A DNA stretch of 64,000 bases, from the NCBI GenBank assembly GCA_947396885.1, contig OX377202.1, forward strand, positions 34,215,407 through 34,279,406, read 5' to 3'. Positions within the stretch are counted from its first letter, which is position 1. Each line of letters begins with the position of its first letter. The translations under genes and the position numbers were made by a program. Source of the DNA: Heligmosomoides polygyrus polygyrus. Lineage: Eukaryota > Nematoda > Chromadorea > Rhabditida > Heligmosomidae. Below are positions 61,718 through 64,000 of the stretch, in pieces. The notes under the pieces are model-generated. The model saw only the letters and a program-made list of their open reading frames with translations. It did not search any database and was not told the origin of the DNA.

Positions 61718-62874
61718 CAAAAGAAGAAGAAATATAGGGTAAAAATTTTATGTCTTCTATACTTTGAGAGTAGCTGAGATATGGTGTATTACTTCAATTA
61801 TCGTATGTGGAATAGCGAGAAGCTAATCTCACTCCGAATCCAGCAGCACCTTTGATTTTTTTCTTCGTTTTGAGATGAATCAAGAAGAAGATAATAAGTA
61901 GTATAAGCTTTCGAACGCTGCAATTCTACAGAAGTTTGTGAGCGTAGAAACAATCTTTTTTACAGTCACTTTGATGGTCGTTGAAGTCCTGCTCAATCTA
62001 CTTTCTTCTCATATCAGCAGCTTTCGATTTACTGCTTTCCATTCTTCTGGACAAGGAAAAACAAATACACAAGCAACCAACCAGCAGGCTGGTCTCCATT
62101 GTTCACCGCTCGTGATGGACAGCTCCTTAACGGTCACACTTTACAACTGCTTGGAAAAATATGCATCGCCTGATCAGTGAAGAAACCTTTCACACACAGG
62201 TTCCCTGTTGACGGAAGAGAACACTTTTTTGGCAGGGGTTGTAATGTGTGCTGGCTTAGAGGTCACCTTATCGTTAGCAATGTTGAAGAGGATACGTGAA
62301 TACGCTACCACTGAACCACAACCACATGATCAAGCCTTACTCACATGTAATCACGTATGATGACCTACTACAAGGGGAACCTCCGGGTTGGCCTATCCCT
62401 TTGAGGCAGATATTACGGTACAGCATACCTCACAGTTGTTAGCTCATCCGTCACCAAAAAGGCCTCACTCGGAACGATGCTCCAGCGCAGATAGCGATGC
62501 TACCTGCTGTTCGTTCATTCCTTCGTTCTTTCATTTATTTACCCTTAATGAACTCCGAATGGAATGAATAACGAAAATTGGATGTGAAATTGGAAAGAAA
62601 TTAATTGGCTCTCGTACAAAAGGGAAAATAGAAAACAAAGGAAGAATAAAGAATGCAAACCTGAAATTGACCCACTAGTGATTCAAATTAGATAAAAATT
62701 AGTGCAAAGGAGATCAAGCAGAGATTCTTGTTTAGCAGCGAATGAGTCTGAACAAAAGGTTTCCAGCGACTTAGCTTAAACGTAAAGAACTAAAATGATA
62801 AACCGAATCAAGCAAGCAACATCATAAGAAAGCGGATGCATAGTTACACGTAGCACAATAGCAATTGCCATATT
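61718..62874. other. Duplicated sequence; includes a segment absent from copy A
   Basis: Counterpart of 44223-45160. The segment 62503-62735 is missing in copy A, where GATGCTAC joins CGCAGCGAATG directly. No gene is recognised beyond the weak exon candidate near 62010-62060 on the minus strand. Confidence 0.45.
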
Positions 62875-63165
62875 TCAGTGTATCATAATTTTATCATCTG
62901 GACTAGTAACGAGATATTCATATTCTTTAATCTCGTCGAGGGTTTTCTGCGACAAGACAAATGACACCTGGCTGTTGATGACAATGCAGATGTCTGAAAT
63001 CTTAAAAACAGCTCCTATCATGGGTTTTTTGCACGGTAAGATTGGAATTCGCACACTGATGAGAAAGGACTGGTTCCGGTCGGTGTATAAATAAGGAACG
63101 CTTGCCAGAATTGTGGTTTCTGCGTAAGGTGATCGGCGAAGAACTGATGTTCCTATGGGCTTCAC
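62875..63165 (-). CDS. Candidate host exon, unknown function
   Basis: The frame is open for 96 codons and ends at a stop at 62875-62877. It reads RSPYAETTILASVPYLYTD, then FLISVRIPILP, MIGAVFKISDICIVIN and LDEIKEYEYLVTSPDD. The alternation of hydrophobic strands, with a middle part recalling Cache-type sensor domains (as in alpha2/delta calcium-channel subunits), looks like real protein, but the resemblance is weak. The frame extends upstream without Met, so it would be an internal or last exon. The paralog 45163-45454 has a one-base frameshift. Confidence 0.4.
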   Translation of the reverse strand: MKPIGTSVLRRSPYAETTILASVPYLYTDRNQSFLISVRIPILPCKKPMIGAVFKISDICIVINSQVSFVLSQKTLDEIKEYEYLVTSPDDKIMIH

Positions 63166-63619
63166 TTGTCCGTGATCTCGCTCGCCACAATATCGTCGTC
63201 TTTTTCACTAAATATTAAAGATCCTGTCGTCCTATTACATTGCCCATATTTTGCTATTTGAATTCGTTGGTTATTCTACATGCTGTAGTGAAATTCTAAA
63301 CTGTTGCATAGCAATTCTACTACGACCAATTTCCTATGTTGGTCTTGGAATTTGTGGAGGAACCTCTTGATGGATTAAAGCTTATTTCAAAGGCTCATCT
63401 ATGCGTTAGTGAAGGAATAGAGATATAAGAGGTCAGATGATTGGTGGATAGCTTTTGCATCATGAGTTGTCACCAAATTTCAACCCTCATCTACGGCCGA
63501 CAATGTTCAAGGAGCTTACTGCAAAGCAACCGTGAGGAACAGTCCTGATGAGTGACCATCATCGAAGCCGCAGGCTTTAAGAGCTGCTGAAAAGGAATTC
63601 AGCACAAACGCTAAATTTA
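63166..63619. other. Duplicated sequence without recognised gene
   Basis: Counterpart of 45455-45897, leading to the Helitron-like element. Confidence 0.4.
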
Positions 63620-64000
63620 CCCTACTATATATAAAGGAGCAAGCGTGTGTGTGCGTGCGTTAATGTGTGTTTCCGTCACAACTGGAGTGGGGGCACTGCG
63701 TATTGGGAACGATTGTTGGACATCGACATCGTGCCTGGCGATGACGTGGACGTGCCCAACACGTCGGCAACCGTGCATGGCGAGCCGTAGACGTGCCGAA
63801 CATTTAGATGATCGTAGACGGGAGCCGTTCACAGCAGGGGAGGCAACCGATATCGATTGATATTATCGATTTTTGGTGGATGTCATTCAAGCGGCACGAA
63901 GCTTCAGTACCAGGGGTAATCAAGGTCGCTGAACACGAAGCTGAAGCTCTTTTTTGAAGTATCGATTGCCATCAATCGATATTGGTCAAATAATCGTGAC
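63620..64000 (+). mobile_element. Helitron-like element, copy 5, cut by window end
   Basis: It begins CCCTACTATATATAAAGG after A, a changed TC end. It is the paralog of 45898-46337 and carries one more 41-bp unit (about 63750-63790). The 3' hairpin and CTGG lie beyond the window. Confidence 0.8.

Larger units (their letters stand above)
55033..64000 (+). repeat. Long direct duplication, copy B (pairs with 37577-46250)
   Basis: Matches copy A in order and orientation. Differences include an extra segment of about 233 bases at 62503-62735, one additional 41-bp minisatellite unit near 63750-63790, and about 26 extra bases near 59375-59400. It runs off the right edge still matching. Confidence 0.9.

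Overview
The window reads as repeat-dense nuclear DNA of a nematode, most likely a parasitic strongylid such as a hookworm. That is an inference. It rests on the transposon mix (RTE retrotransposons, mariner and Tc1-like elements, hAT, Penelope-like elements, Helitron-like elements, a tRNA-derived SINE), on TTTTCAG-type splice acceptors, and on mixed AT-rich and GC-rich blocks. There are no bacterial operons, no functional tRNA or rRNA genes, and no clearly intact host gene. Almost everything recognisable is a mobile element or its debris.

Layout. 1-5.5 kb: diverged dispersed repeats, a foldback, and a 1.2 kb segment repeated inverted near 53.4-54.6 kb. 5.5-6.9 kb: a hAT element with an exact 8-bp target duplication. 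7.0-10.2 kb: a 5'-truncated RTE plus its 3' flank and a Helitron-like element, repeated inverted at 27.8-31.5 kb. 10.2-13.7 kb: mostly unrecognised, with one long palindrome. 13.7-17.8 kb: two more hAT copies and SINEs. 17.8-19.5 kb: a SINE split by a Helitron-like element that carries two expanded tandem arrays. 19.5-26.3 kb: first copy of a Penelope-like (PLE2) repeat, hit by a mariner, a Tc1-like element and a GC-rich inverted-repeat element. 26.3-26.5 kb: assembly gap. 26.5-27.6 kb: a second RTE-type endonuclease. 31.5-32.8 kb: foldback, Tc1-like remnant and hAT fragment. 32.9-35.1 kb: nothing recognised. 35.1-37.5 kb: duplicated segment with a SINE and hAT end, then a decayed Penelope-like element (PLE1) with YIDD and GIY-YIG motifs. 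37.6-46.3 kb and 55.0-64.0 kb: two direct copies of a segment of about 9 kb (PLE2, SINEs, unknown sequence, Helitron-like element). 46.3-55 kb: a decayed mariner, a possible secreted-protein gene at 49.2-49.6 kb, a second gap, a nearly full-length RTE, a GC-rich foldback and the inverted 1.2 kb segment.

The elements interact by nesting, and the paralogous copies act as natural empty sites. Comparing them shows exact target duplications for hAT (8 bp), mariner and Tc1-like (TA) and SINE (13-16 bp), and a Helitron-type insertion without duplication that ends in a hairpin plus CTGG before T. No element appears able to move by itself here: every coding region has stops, frameshifts, truncation or a gap. 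The best candidates for something new are the minisatellite-bearing Helitron-like family, the tRNA-derived SINE family, and the 630-bp GC-rich inverted-repeat element.
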